Source of the DNA: Propionispora vibrioides
GTDB lineage: Bacteria; Bacillota; Negativicutes; Propionisporales; Propionisporaceae
Direction of reading: 5' to 3'
DNA length: 55,527 bases
Assembly (NCBI RefSeq): GCF_900110485.1
Contig: NZ_FODY01000029.1
Span: 1-55,527 of the forward strand
In this document: in pieces, positions 26,415 to 35,783 of the stretch
How positions within the stretch are numbered: the stretch's first letter is position 1
Layout of the letters: each line of letters begins with the position of its first letter
Program-made: the position numbers and the translations under genes
Notes under the pieces: generated by a model
Told to the model about the DNA's origin: nothing
Seen by the model: only the letters and a program-made list of their open reading frames with translations
The model's database searches: none

Positions 26415-27146
26415 TTAAAACCGGTGCTTTTGCCGGAATTGAAGCGGTGACAACTGTTCGTATTTGCGAAAAACCTTGGTAAAATAGGCGGAATCGGAAA
26501 AGTTGAGGTCCATGGCTATTTTATAAATCGGTACCGAGGTATGAAGCAGCAGGCTTTTGGCCCGGTAGACCTTCTGCTGATTGACGTATTCGGTAAAGGA
26601 CTGGCCGATTTGTTCTTTGAAATAGCGACTGAAATATTTTTCGCTAAGGTGGACGCGGCTGGCCACATCGGTGAGTTGGAGGTTATCCAGGTAATGGGAG
26701 TTTATATAATCCAGCGCTTCCTGAATGGTGGTTTTTTCCTCGGTGACGGCCGGCTGAACCGGTGGCCGGCTGGTGGGGGTGCTGAGAATCTTGTCAATGC
26801 AGTCGTATAAAATGGCGGAGGAAAACGGCTTCAAGAGAAAGTCGAAGATACGGTATTTGATGGCTTCATGAGCATAGGAAAAATCATCATGAGCGGTGAT
26901 AATAATCGTTTTGATCTGAGGGTGAAAGGCAATAATCTGCTTTTGCGCGTCCAGACCGTTCATTTCCGGCATTTTGATGTCCATGAGCAGGATATCCGGC
27001 TTAAATTGCTGGGCTTTTTGCACAGCCTCCTTGCCGGTCCGGGCATCTTCCAGCAGCATGATATGGGGATACCGCTGCTCAATCATCTTGCGGAGCGTAA
27101 CCCGCTCCAGCGTTTCATCTTCACAAATCAGCAGGCTGTACATCAT
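26415..27146 (-). CDS. AraC-type response regulator (YesN-like)
   Basis: 243 residues. Receiver domain with phospho-acceptor D56 (DILLMDIKMP), acidic pocket ED at 9-10 and the conserved Lys in LLKPFSS. C-terminal AraC double HTH (LTDVASRVHLSEKYFSRYFK; KIAMDLNFSDSAYFTKVFRK). Encoded 11 bases after the histidine kinase and presumably phosphorylated by it. Expected to activate the microcompartment operon that diverges from the kinase gene. Confidence 0.9.
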   Translation of the reverse strand: MMYSLLICEDETLERVTLRKMIEQRYPHIMLLEDARTGKEAVQKAQQFKPDILLMDIKMPEMNGLDAQKQIIAFHPQIKTIIITAHDDFSYAHEAIKYRIFDFLLKPFSSAILYDCIDKILSTPTSRPPVQPAVTEEKTTIQEALDYINSHYLDNLQLTDVASRVHLSEKYFSRYFKEQIGQSFTEYVNQQKVYRAKSLLLHTSVPIYKIAMDLNFSDSAYFTKVFRKYEQLSPLQFRQKHRF

Positions 27147-27157
27147 GGTGGCCTCCC

Positions 27158-28366
27158 TTACTGTTTCGGCAGTCTGATGCTGACGCAGGTGAATCCCATC
27201 GGCTGGCTTTCGATGGTCAGGCCATAGTTCTCTCCGTAAAGCCGGCGAATGCGATCATCCGTATTCCGCAGGCCCAAACCCAGCCGGGACGGCATCATTT
27301 CTTTTTTGCGATTGAACAGGTCGATCAGGTCGGGGGGGAAGCCGACGCCGTTGTCATAGACGCTGAGCAGCATTTCATTGCCGCCGGCTATTTTAGTCCC
27401 GTAAATTTTCACGGTGCCGCCGTCCTTGAGGTCCTCTAAGCCGTGGATGATAGCGTTTTCGACAATTGGCTGCAGCGTCATGGAGGGGATGCGCCAGTCC
27501 AACAGTTCCGGGTCGATGTCGACGACAAAGCTCATCCGGTCACCGAACCGGGTTTGCTGAATGGATAAATAGTGTTGGAGGCTGTCCAGTTCGACCGACA
27601 GCTTCGGTGTCGTTTCATTATTTTTTATGCTGTAGCGGAGATAATTGGACAAATCATAGATGAGCGCCTCGGTCTGGGGGGCGGTTTCCAGAATGGCCAG
27701 GCGGGCAATCGAGTTTAGCGCGTTAAACAGAAAGTGAGGATTCATCTGCGCCTGGATACGGCGCAGTTCCTGTTCCTTGGCAATTTTCTGGAGCTGCAGC
27801 CGCTCCCGGGTCTCGCGGGTCAGTTTTTCCTGAATCAGCTTTTTGACTCCCGATTCGGCCAGATAATTGGACAAAAAGGCGTAAAAGCGCAGACAGCGAT
27901 GCAGATAGTCTTCCGACACCAGTTTGATTTCCTGTACTGTCCGTTTCAGGTCTGCCAGGGGCAGGTTGAATTTTTGGGCTAATTGGGCCAGCTTTACCTT
28001 GGAACGGTCCTCTTCGCGGACGAAGACCTGACCGCCCAGCACGCTGCCAATGTATACGTCGTCCACCACAATCGGTGCCGTGCAGTCTTTCAGTCCGCAA
28101 TGGCATTCGTAGAGCAGCGGCTTGCCGACGCGCAGCGCTTTCAGGCTGGCGATCCGGTCGCAGTCGATGCAGCCCTGGCGGCCCAGCGGTGAGGAGCGGA
28201 TTAACTGGCAAAAGGTTGTAAAGTTACTAAGACTGCCGATGGGTACACCGTTGGCGTCCACCGTGACTACGGAAAAGTCGACCATTTTGGATAGCTCATT
28301 TTGCAGAGCATTAAATTCTTTCACGTTGATGACGGTTTCAATAGACACGTGAAGTGCATTTTCCAT
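27158..28366 (-). CDS. PocR-domain sensor histidine kinase
   Basis: 402 residues. Residues ~10-165 form a PocR ligand-binding domain (FCQLIRSSPLGRQGCIDCD, YECHCGLKDCTAP) with cysteines C53, C66, C69, C88, C90 and C95. PocR domains are linked to sensing 1,2-propanediol and similar small diols. No membrane segment is seen, so it is cytoplasmic. A helical linker leads to a LytS/YesM-type kinase core: H211 in QMNPHFLFNALN is the phosphorylation site, with the N box PIVENAIIHG and G box DNGVGFP. Divergent from the microcompartment operon, whose lyase is a diol dehydratase, so signal and pathway agree. Confidence 0.9.
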   Translation of the reverse strand: MENALHVSIETVINVKEFNALQNELSKMVDFSVVTVDANGVPIGSLSNFTTFCQLIRSSPLGRQGCIDCDRIASLKALRVGKPLLYECHCGLKDCTAPIVVDDVYIGSVLGGQVFVREEDRSKVKLAQLAQKFNLPLADLKRTVQEIKLVSEDYLHRCLRFYAFLSNYLAESGVKKLIQEKLTRETRERLQLQKIAKEQELRRIQAQMNPHFLFNALNSIARLAILETAPQTEALIYDLSNYLRYSIKNNETTPKLSVELDSLQHYLSIQQTRFGDRMSFVVDIDPELLDWRIPSMTLQPIVENAIIHGLEDLKDGGTVKIYGTKIAGGNEMLLSVYDNGVGFPPDLIDLFNRKKEMMPSRLGLGLRNTDDRIRRLYGENYGLTIESQPMGFTCVSIRLPKQ

Positions 28367-28838
28367 GGTTTAAACAGCCTTTCTTTTAAAAAATCAGCCT
28401 GTGGATTTCCGGTAAAATTTCAAGCTTATTATACCACATATTCGGGATGGTACTAAAGCTGTGTGAATTTCCTGACAAATTAAGAAATAGTAAAATTTCC
28501 ACCCCGGATTTTTGATTAATGGTAGGAAATTTCAGACTATTAACGGCTGTCTACTTTTAAAATGTGCAATAAACGTACCAATTTACCATAGAAAAAGTAG
28601 AAAATTTACCGCTTCTTGTTGCAAAAGTCACAAGCGATGTCCGGCGTTTTTCTTATAATTAAAATACAATCAGAAAAGTAAGAAAATTTAAACACCTTAT
28701 GTAATGCGGGCAGGAAAAGCAAATTTGCCATAATTCCGGCCCGTCTGACAACAGGCACGCCAGGCAGAACGCTGATGTTTTTTATGCAAGCGTTTCAAGC
28801 TGCATAATGGCATAATAAAAAATTTTGGAGGTAACGAA
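28367..28838 (+). promoter_or_regulatory. Divergent control region of the microcompartment operon
   Basis: 472 bases without a gene. A TATAAT -10 at 28654-28659 has no good -35, typical of activator-dependent promoters. AT-rich repeats of the form AGTA(A)GAAAATTTA occur near 28587-28600 and 28677-28691, with related GTAGGAAATTTC near 28522 and AGTAAAATTTCC near 28490. They may be response-regulator sites. A GC hairpin (GCGGGCAGG…CCGGCCCG) follows near 28707-28743 in the leader. Confidence 0.5.
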
Positions 28839-29123
28839 ATGGGACAGGAAGCATTAGGTTTAGTTGAGACAAAAGGGTTAGTCGGCTCCATTGAAGCGGC
28901 AGATGCCATGGTAAAGGCAGCCAATGTATCGCTGATTGGGTATGAAAAGATTGGCTCCGGCCTCGTTACGGTTATGGTCCGCGGCGATGTAGGTGCTGTG
29001 AAGGCAGCTACCGACGCAGGTGCCGCCGCTGCCAAGCGGGTTGGTGAAGTCGTTTCTGTTCATGTCATTCCAAGGCCTCATACCGATGTGGAAAAAATGC
29101 TCCCCAAATTTACTAAAGAGTAA
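28839..29123 (+). CDS. BMC-H hexameric shell protein (PduA-like)
   Basis: 94 residues, a single BMC domain ([34 protein letters not shown]). GGAGGTAAC site. Major facet tile of the microcompartment; its central pore should pass substrate. First gene of the operon. Confidence 0.93.
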   Translation: MGQEALGLVETKGLVGSIEAADAMVKAANVSLIGYEKIGSGLVTVMVRGDVGAVKAATDAGAAAAKRVGEVVSVHVIPRPHTDVEKMLPKFTKE

Positions 29124-29141
29124 TCGGAGGTATAGAGAAAG

Positions 29142-29912
29142 ATGGATTCTGAACTTTTGAAAAAAATTATCGACTCCGTTGAGGATACCAAGGCGGCCCC
29201 GGCTGGCCAGATCAAGCAGCAAGGCTGCAATATTACCGAATTTGTCGGTTCAGGCATGGGCGATACGGTTGGCCTGGTTATTGCCAATCTGGATTATCAC
29301 CTGCACGAAAAAATGAAACTGGACCCCAAGTTCCGTTCCATCGGTATTGTCAGTTCCCGGACTGGCGGCGCACCGCATGTCATGTCGGCCGACGAAGCGG
29401 TCAAGGCAACCAATACCGAAATCGTGTCGGTGGAATTTTGCCGTGACACCAAAGGTGGCGCCGGTCATGGCAGTACGATTATCTTTGCTTCGGAAGACGT
29501 GTCGGACTCACGGCGTGCCGTAGAAATTCTGCTGACCAATCTGGAAAGAAATTTTGGCGATGTGTATGGCTGCGATGCCGGTCATATCGAGCTTCATTAT
29601 ACCGCTCGCGCCAGCTACGCTTTAAACAAGGCATTTTCCGCACCCATCGGCAAAGCATTCGGCATTACGGTTGGCGCTCCGGCGGCAGTGGGACTGTTGA
29701 TGGCCGATGTAGCGATGAAAACAGCCAATGTAGATATCGTCACTTATGCCAGCCCGGCCGTCGGCACCTGTTTTTCCAATGAAATCATCATTACCTTCAG
29801 CGGTGATTCCGGCGCGGTACGGCAATCGGTGCTGGCCGCCCGTGATGTAGGTCTTGGCGTATTGCGCGGCATGGGGCAGGACCCCCAGTCTCTGACCAAG
29901 CCTAATTTATAA
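29142..29912 (+). CDS. BMC-T trimeric shell protein (PduB-like)
   Basis: 256 residues with two fused BMC domains (VGLVIANLDYHLHEKM… and VGLLMADVAMKTANVDIV) and the N-terminal extension typical of PduB. Forms pseudohexameric trimers that may gate larger molecules. Eighteen bases after the BMC-H gene. Confidence 0.92.
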   Translation: MDSELLKKIIDSVEDTKAAPAGQIKQQGCNITEFVGSGMGDTVGLVIANLDYHLHEKMKLDPKFRSIGIVSSRTGGAPHVMSADEAVKATNTEIVSVEFCRDTKGGAGHGSTIIFASEDVSDSRRAVEILLTNLERNFGDVYGCDAGHIELHYTARASYALNKAFSAPIGKAFGITVGAPAAVGLLMADVAMKTANVDIVTYASPAVGTCFSNEIIITFSGDSGAVRQSVLAARDVGLGVLRGMGQDPQSLTKPNL

Positions 29913-29935
29913 TGCGGACGCACTGCGAAAGGTAG

Positions 29936-30511
29936 ATGGCTATGATTAACAACGCGCTGGGCCTGATCGAGGTGGTGGGAAAACTGGCAGCCCTTGAGGC
30001 GGCGGATGTGGCGTTAAAAGCTGCCAATGTAACGCTGCTGGGAGTGGAAAATGCCACAGGCGCACTGATCACTGTCAAGCTAACCGGCGACGTCGGTGCG
30101 GTCAAGGCGGCCGTAGACGCTGCCGGGATGGCTGCCAGCCGGGTGGGAACGGTGATTGCCACGCAAGTCCTGCCGCGGCCGGCCCACGGAATCTATCCCC
30201 TGCTGACGGCGGAAGCGCCGGCAGGCGATGACCAACCGCCGGTCATGGCAGCAGAAGAGCCTGTGAGCCAGGAGTGCGCCGGGGAGGCACTGTCACCGGT
30301 AGAGGTGACGGAACCGGCTGTCGTACCGGTACCGGAAGCTGACGGGCAGCCGGAGGAAGTAGCGGAAGAAGAACAGGAAGCGGCTTATCTGTCGGCTGAG
30401 ACGGAAGCGGAGGCTGACAGCAGGGCTACCTGCAATATTTGTCATGATCCGGTTTGCCCGCGGGAAAAGGGGCAGTCCGTAAAGCTTTGCATACATGGGC
30501 GAGGAAAGTGA
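29936..30511 (+). CDS. BMC-H shell protein with cysteine-rich C-terminal tail (PduK-like)
   Basis: 191 residues. Residues 1-90 are a BMC domain (ALGLIEVVGKLAALEAADVA). A long acidic Pro/Glu-rich linker (~95-160) leads to a tail with C166-x2-C169-x4-C174-x10-C185 (CNICHDPVCP…LCIHG). A similar tail is known in PduK. The four cysteines could bind an Fe-S cluster or zinc. The acidic linker would place the tail away from the shell facet. The role of the tail is unknown. Confidence 0.85.
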   Translation: MAMINNALGLIEVVGKLAALEAADVALKAANVTLLGVENATGALITVKLTGDVGAVKAAVDAAGMAASRVGTVIATQVLPRPAHGIYPLLTAEAPAGDDQPPVMAAEEPVSQECAGEALSPVEVTEPAVVPVPEADGQPEEVAEEEQEAAYLSAETEAEADSRATCNICHDPVCPREKGQSVKLCIHGRGK

Positions 30512-31151
30512 GGAATTTTACGTGGAATGGACCCGGGAGGAAGCTGTTGTAGAGATTTTGTCCCGGTTGGAAGAAACGGAAGCCAACGGAACCATACCTA
30601 TCGGGATTTCCAACCGGCATATCCATTTGAATCAGGCCGACCTGGAACTGTTATTCGGCAAGGAGCATCCGTTGACGGTGCTTAAAGAGCTTAGCCAGCC
30701 AGGACAGTTCGCCGCACGGGAGACTGTCTGCATTGCCGGTCCGAAAGGCTGCTTTAGCAATGTGCGGGTATTGGGGCCGGTCCGGCAAGAGAGCCAGATT
30801 GAAATCAGCCGCCATGACGCCATGGCGCTCGGTATTCAGCCGCCGGTCCGGGTATCGGGGGACTTAACAGGCGGCGCCAGTCTTTGTGTCAGCGGCCCCA
30901 AGGGCATGCTGGTCATGCCTGGCAAGGTCATTGTGGCCAAGCGCCACCTGCATATGACGCCGGTTGATGCCAAGCGTTTTCAGGTGTCCGACGGACAACT
31001 GGTTGCATTGGAAGCAGGCGGGGAAAAGCAGTGCGTGTTCCGGCAGGTGGTCGTCCGGGTCAGCGATCAGGCTGCGTTGGAACTTCATCTGGACGTGGAT
31101 GAGGCCAATGCGGCTGACTTGAAAAACGGCATGACGGCAAGGCTGCTATGA
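30495..31151 (+). CDS. pduL: Phosphate propanoyltransferase PduL
   Basis: 218 residues. PduL repeats with metal-binding histidines: GISNRHIHLNQADLE and VAKRHLHMTPVDA. Converts acyl-CoA plus phosphate to acyl-phosphate and CoA, recycling CoA inside the shell. The ATG at 30495 overlaps the previous gene by 17 bases; GTG 30522, with GAGG eight bases upstream, is an alternative start. The first ~30 residues (EEAVVEILSRLEETE) form an amphipathic helix that may be an encapsulation signal. Its stop overlaps the next start (ATGA). Confidence 0.92.
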   Translation: MGEESEEFYVEWTREEAVVEILSRLEETEANGTIPIGISNRHIHLNQADLELLFGKEHPLTVLKELSQPGQFAARETVCIAGPKGCFSNVRVLGPVRQESQIEISRHDAMALGIQPPVRVSGDLTGGASLCVSGPKGMLVMPGKVIVAKRHLHMTPVDAKRFQVSDGQLVALEAGGEKQCVFRQVVVRVSDQAALELHLDVDEANAADLKNGMTARLL

Positions 31152-32014
31152 AACGTGTCGCAAAAAAAACTTATCCGCCCGCCTCGATGGAGGCTGTCGA
31201 TGAATATCTGACCCGTATGGAAGCGACGCAGCAAATCGCGAGCTTTTCACCGATTGACCTGGCATTACCGTTAAAGGTAGGTGTCGATCTGGGCACCTCT
31301 AATATCGTGATTACCGTGCTGGATAACCGGAATCAACCCGTGGCGTTCGCCTCGCGGCCGGCCCATGTGGTCCGGGACGGCATCGTCGTCGGCTTTATGG
31401 AAGCCGTGAACATTCTGGCCGAGCTGAAGGAAGCTCTGGAAAAGCGATTGGGGCTGACCCTGACAGAGGCGGCCACCGCTATTCCGCCGAACATTCTGCC
31501 CGGTAATGTGAAGGTTATTGCCAATGTGGTGGCAGCCGTCGGGTTTCGTGTCGTCAAGGTGATTGACGAGCCGGAAGCGGCAGCCCTGATGATGCGGGTA
31601 GCCGATGGCGCCGTGGTCGATATTGGCGGCGGTACAACAGGCATTTCACTGCTCCGGGACGGTAAGGTAGTCTACTCGGTGGATGAGCCCACCGGCGGCA
31701 CCCATATGACGCTGGTAGTTGCCGGGAATACCGGGCTGGAATTTGACCGGGCGGAAGACTACAAGGTGCTGCCGGAGAACTATGCCCGGGTGTTTACCAT
31801 GGTTCATCCGGTTATTGAGAAGATGGCCCAGATTACCAAATCCAATTTACGGGAAAAGGTCGGGGCGCTCTATTTGGCCGGTGGTGCCAGTTGTTTCAAG
31901 GGAATTCAGGACGTATTCGAGGCGTATACGGGCATCAAAACCTATAAGCCGGAGAATCCCCTGCTGGTGACTCCCATTGGAATTGCGCTGTCCATTCCCT
32001 CGGTGGAGGTGTGA
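31148..32014 (+). CDS. eutJ: EutJ-like actin/Hsp70-fold protein
   Basis: 288 residues with the ASKHA ATPase pattern: phosphate-1 VGVDLGTSNIVITVLD, phosphate-2 VVDIGGGTTG, adenosine motif ALYLAGGAS. This is the EutJ family found in many microcompartment loci, possibly a chaperone or reactivation factor. Translationally coupled to pduL by a 4-base overlap. Confidence 0.88.
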   Translation: MKRVAKKTYPPASMEAVDEYLTRMEATQQIASFSPIDLALPLKVGVDLGTSNIVITVLDNRNQPVAFASRPAHVVRDGIVVGFMEAVNILAELKEALEKRLGLTLTEAATAIPPNILPGNVKVIANVVAAVGFRVVKVIDEPEAAALMMRVADGAVVDIGGGTTGISLLRDGKVVYSVDEPTGGTHMTLVVAGNTGLEFDRAEDYKVLPENYARVFTMVHPVIEKMAQITKSNLREKVGALYLAGGASCFKGIQDVFEAYTGIKTYKPENPLLVTPIGIALSIPSVEV

Positions 32015-32017
32015 GGT

Positions 32018-32818
32018 ATGGCAAACATACCGCTTGAATCCGACCTGTTGCAGCGGATCGTCCAGGCTTTACTGCCGGTACTCAACAAAAACACCCTTGT
32101 CTTTTTTACCGGTGGCGCCGCGGCAGCTAGAGCTGACGAGTGGCTGAAACTGGTTGACCGTTTGCTGATTACCGAAGCGAAAATCGTAGTGTCTCCGGCC
32201 TTTTGCCAACTGGCGCCCGAACTGTTTGTTCAGCGGCTGGGGTCAAGGCTCCTGACTGAAGAAGCCGCCATGCGGCGATTTATCCAGACAGCTCATCTAG
32301 GAGTTGTACCGGTGTTTACCCGAAACACGCTGGCCAAAGCGTCGCTGGGTATTCAGGACAATCTGATCACCAACGGCATTGCCGCCGTATTGATGAGGGG
32401 GTTGCCGCTGATTGGCGTCAAGGATAATTACCATCCTGACAATGACCATACCCGTGCGATGGGCTATCAGGCCAATCCGGCCTATAATGCCTTACTGCTG
32501 GGTTATGAGCAACAGCTTAGCCGGCTGGGTGCGACGCTGGTTGATTCCGGCGAATTCACCCCGGCTATGGAACGGACACTGTATCCCGGTGTGTTCGGCA
32601 AAACGGCGCAAAGCCGGGAAGCCAAACCACAAGGCAGTCCGACGGTAAAAAATCTGGCCAATCAACCGGTCATTACCTGGCAGGAGCTTAACGGTGTGGC
32701 ACCGGGAGCAACGGTGGTAATCAAGGAAAACGCCATTGTGACGCCGTTAGCCCAGGAATACATCAAGAAGCAGGGCATTGTGCTGCAGCCTGCCGGACAG
32801 CAGCCAAAATCAAACTAA
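32018..32818 (+). CDS. Microcompartment-associated flavoprotein
   Basis: 266 residues. The pattern (NTLVFFTGGAAAAR, RLLITEAKIVVSPAFC, TRNTLAKASLGIQDNLITN) fits the HFCD-fold flavoproteins that occur in glycyl-radical microcompartment loci. The C-terminal part (VITWQELNGVAPGATVVIKENAIVTPLAQEYIKK) looks like a small separate beta domain. It may feed electrons to the activating enzyme or maintain redox balance; this is inferred from family and context. Four bases after eutJ. Confidence 0.7.
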   Translation: MANIPLESDLLQRIVQALLPVLNKNTLVFFTGGAAAARADEWLKLVDRLLITEAKIVVSPAFCQLAPELFVQRLGSRLLTEEAAMRRFIQTAHLGVVPVFTRNTLAKASLGIQDNLITNGIAAVLMRGLPLIGVKDNYHPDNDHTRAMGYQANPAYNALLLGYEQQLSRLGATLVDSGEFTPAMERTLYPGVFGKTAQSREAKPQGSPTVKNLANQPVITWQELNGVAPGATVVIKENAIVTPLAQEYIKKQGIVLQPAGQQPKSN

Positions 32819-32832
32819 AGAGGTTATGAGCG

Positions 32833-34275
32833 ATGGATTTCGATAAAGATTTACAAAGCATCCAGGAAGTCAGAGATAAAGTAAAGCAGGCCAAACAGGC
32901 CGCGGCCCGGTTTAGCGAATATGCGCAGGAGACAATCGACCAAATTGTCGCCGCCCTGTGTGCCGCCGCCTTAGACAATGCCGAGCAACTGGCTAAGCTG
33001 GCCAAGGAGGAAACCGGTTACGGGAAGTGGGAAGACAAGGTGGTTAAAAACACCTTTGCTGCCCGGACGGTGTATGAATCCATGCAAGGCTTGAAAACGG
33101 TAGGCATTCTCCACGACGACCGGGAGAAAAAAATCGTGGAAGTCGGTGTGCCGGTAGGAGTCATTGCCGCGCTGATCCCGTCGACCAATCCCACCTCGAC
33201 CGTTATCTTTAAAGCACTGATCGCCCTGAAAGCGGGTAATGCTATTATTTTTTCACCTCATCCGACAGCGGTACGGTGCATCCGGGAAACGGTGCGGATT
33301 TTGCAGGAAGCGGCGACGCGCAGCGGAGCGCCGGAAGGCATCCTTAACTGCCTGACCCTTCCGACGCTTGAGGGTACTAATGCGTTAATGAAACATAAAG
33401 ACGTCAGCCTGATTCTCGCCACAGGCGGCGAGGCGATGGTCCGGGCGGCTTACAGTTCCGGCACCCCGGCCATTGGGGTAGGTCCGGGCAACGGCCCGGC
33501 CTTTATCGAGCGGTCAGCCGATATTCCGCAGGCAGTGCAGCAGATTCTGGAGAGTAAAACCTTTGATAATGGTGTAATTTGTGCGTCGGAGCAGTCCATT
33601 GTGGTCGAGGAAATCATCCGGGACGCAGTCATTGCCGAAATGAAACAACGGGGCTTTTATTTCCTTAGCCAGGCTGAATCGGAGACGTTAGGCCGTCTCC
33701 TGTTACGGCCCAATAAGACGATGAATCCGGCCATCGTCGGACGCAATGCCCAGGAAGTGGCTGTGCTGGCCGGCTTGTCGGTACCGGCCGATGCCAAGGT
33801 GCTGGTTTCGTTCCAGGACACCGTTTCCTACGATAATCCGTACAGCCGGGAAAAGCTGACCACCGTACTGGCTTTTTATACCGAGCCTACCTGGGAACGG
33901 GCTTGCCTCCGCTGCCTGGAGCTGTTGCACAATGAGGGCAAGGGTCATACCATGACCATTCACTCGAAAAATGAAGCGGTGATTCGCGAATTCGCGCTCA
34001 AGAAAAACGTATCCCGGCTGCTGGTTAACACCCCGGCGGCGCTGGGCGGTATCGGAGCCACCACGAATCTGGTGCCGGCTTTGACTCTGGGCTGCGGGGC
34101 GGCAGGCCGAAGCTCCACTTCCGATAATGTGGGCCCGCTAAACTTGATCAATATAAGGCGTGTCGCTTATGGTGTCCGCCCAACTCCGGCGTCGCCGGCC
34201 CCGGCCGTGAGCCCCAAGGCGGACGTACTGGATATCGAAGCGCTGGTGCGCAGCATTATCAGTCAGACCAAATAA
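32833..34275 (+). CDS. CoA-acylating aldehyde dehydrogenase (PduP/EutE-like)
   Basis: 480 residues. Catalytic Cys250 in DNGVICASEQ; the NAD/CoA region PVGVIAALIPSTNPTST is well conserved. Oxidises propionaldehyde (or acetaldehyde) to the acyl-CoA used by PduL and makes NADH for the alcohol dehydrogenase. After a Pro/Ala-rich linker (TPASPAPAVSPK) the last ~17 residues (DVLDIEALVRSIISQTK) form a classic amphipathic encapsulation peptide. Confidence 0.93.
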   Translation: MDFDKDLQSIQEVRDKVKQAKQAAARFSEYAQETIDQIVAALCAAALDNAEQLAKLAKEETGYGKWEDKVVKNTFAARTVYESMQGLKTVGILHDDREKKIVEVGVPVGVIAALIPSTNPTSTVIFKALIALKAGNAIIFSPHPTAVRCIRETVRILQEAATRSGAPEGILNCLTLPTLEGTNALMKHKDVSLILATGGEAMVRAAYSSGTPAIGVGPGNGPAFIERSADIPQAVQQILESKTFDNGVICASEQSIVVEEIIRDAVIAEMKQRGFYFLSQAESETLGRLLLRPNKTMNPAIVGRNAQEVAVLAGLSVPADAKVLVSFQDTVSYDNPYSREKLTTVLAFYTEPTWERACLRCLELLHNEGKGHTMTIHSKNEAVIREFALKKNVSRLLVNTPAALGGIGATTNLVPALTLGCGAAGRSSTSDNVGPLNLINIRRVAYGVRPTPASPAPAVSPKADVLDIEALVRSIISQTK

Positions 34276-34288
34276 AGGATGTGTCAGT

Positions 34289-34552
34289 ATGCACTTGGCC
34301 AAAGTGATCGCTAAAGTAGTCGCCACGCAAAAAGCGGAAAAACTGGTAGGCGGCAAACTGCTCGTGATTAAATCGGTGGATGAATACCGAAATTTGATGG
34401 ACCATGAGCCGCCGTATGTGGCGCTGGACTGCGTGGGAGCCGGCGTAGGAGACTGCGTGCTGGTGGACTGGGGCGGCAGCGTGGATAATGATCCCCGTAT
34501 GGTCAGCGATATGTCCATTGTCGGTATTATTGACACCATTGAATTTGAATAA
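34289..34552 (+). CDS. BMC-P pentameric vertex protein (EutN/PduN-like)
   Basis: 87 residues matching the EutN/CcmL family (MHLAKVIAKVVATQKAEKLV, VALDCVGAGVGDCVLV, SIVGIIDTIEFE). Caps the vertices of the shell. AGGATG site, 13 bases after the aldehyde dehydrogenase. Confidence 0.92.
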   Translation: MHLAKVIAKVVATQKAEKLVGGKLLVIKSVDEYRNLMDHEPPYVALDCVGAGVGDCVLVDWGGSVDNDPRMVSDMSIVGIIDTIEFE

Positions 34553-34570
34553 AGAAAGGAGGGGCTGTGA

Positions 34571-35710
34571 GTGGCTGCCAATGTGTTTCAGGTCCGGCCG
34601 GTGCTGTATTATGGCGTTGCGACCGCCGAAGTGATCGAACAGTGCGGGGCGAAAAAAGCGCTGGTTATTACCGATCCGTTTATGAAAGACAGCGATTTGC
34701 TGACGTCCATTCTCCAGCGACTATCGGCAAAAATGGATTACCGCTTGTTCGCCGATATACGTCCCGACCCGGACGTGTCGCTGGTGGCCCGGGGGACAGA
34801 GGCCCTGCTGGCCTACTCGCCCGATCTGGTGATTGCCGTCGGTGGCGGATCGACCATTGACACGGCGAAAAGCATCCTGTATTGCGTGAAACAGGCGCTG
34901 CCGGATCGGGAAGCTATTAAGTTTATTGCTATTCCTACTACCAGCGGCACCGGCTCGGAGGTTACCAATTTTTCCATCGTAACGGTGGACGGAAAAAAGC
35001 TGGCGATTGTTGATGATCAATTGGTGCCGGATATTGCCATTCTGGATGCCGCCTTTACCGAATCGGTACCGCCGGTCGTGACGGCCGATACGGGAATTGA
35101 CGTTTTAACCCATGCGCTGGAAGCGTACTTTTCGACCCAGGCATCCAACTATACCGATGCGCTGGCGGAAAAAGCCATTGAATTGGTGTTCACTTATTTG
35201 CCGCGGACGGTAAAAAACGGCAAGGACAAAGAGGCCAGGGAGCAGATGCACGATGCCTCCTGCCTGGCGGGGATGGCCTTTACCAACGCCTCCTTGGGCA
35301 TTAACCATTCTCTGGCCCATGCTTTGGGCGGCAGCTTCCATATTCCCCACGGCCGGGCCAATGCCCTGCTGCTGCCGGGAGTGATCGGCTACAATGCCGC
35401 CAGCCCCGTGGTTGCCCGGCGATGCTTCCGGTTGGCCGGCTTGCTGGGACTTTCACCCGCCGACCAGGCGGACGGGGTGCGGCGCCTGCTGGCGGCTGTG
35501 CGCATTCTGATCGGCAGTATTGGTATACCCGGCAGTCTGGCGCAAATGAATATTGAACGGGAGGCTTTCTTCCGGGAACTGCCGGCCATGTGCCAGGCAG
35601 CGCTTGATGATAAATGTACGGCCACCAATCCTGTAGTACCTTCTTCGCAGGAACTGGCGATTCTTCTAACACAAGTTTATACCGGCCTGGCGCCGGACGA
35701 GGTTGCCTGA
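34571..35710 (+). CDS. Iron-containing alcohol dehydrogenase (PduQ-like)
   Basis: 379 residues. NAD-binding GGGSTIDTAK; metal ligands in DTGIDVLTHALEAY and GINHSLAHALGGSFHIPHGRAN. GTG-type start at 34571 with AAAGGAGGGGC. Reduces propionaldehyde to 1-propanol and regenerates NAD+ inside the compartment. Confidence 0.92.
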   Translation: MAANVFQVRPVLYYGVATAEVIEQCGAKKALVITDPFMKDSDLLTSILQRLSAKMDYRLFADIRPDPDVSLVARGTEALLAYSPDLVIAVGGGSTIDTAKSILYCVKQALPDREAIKFIAIPTTSGTGSEVTNFSIVTVDGKKLAIVDDQLVPDIAILDAAFTESVPPVVTADTGIDVLTHALEAYFSTQASNYTDALAEKAIELVFTYLPRTVKNGKDKEAREQMHDASCLAGMAFTNASLGINHSLAHALGGSFHIPHGRANALLLPGVIGYNAASPVVARRCFRLAGLLGLSPADQADGVRRLLAAVRILIGSIGIPGSLAQMNIEREAFFRELPAMCQAALDDKCTATNPVVPSSQELAILLTQVYTGLAPDEVA

Positions 35711-35783
35711 GGAAAGTTTTACGGTCTTAATGATTAACAGGTAAACAATGACCATATTTTACTATATTTAGGAGGTTCTAAAG

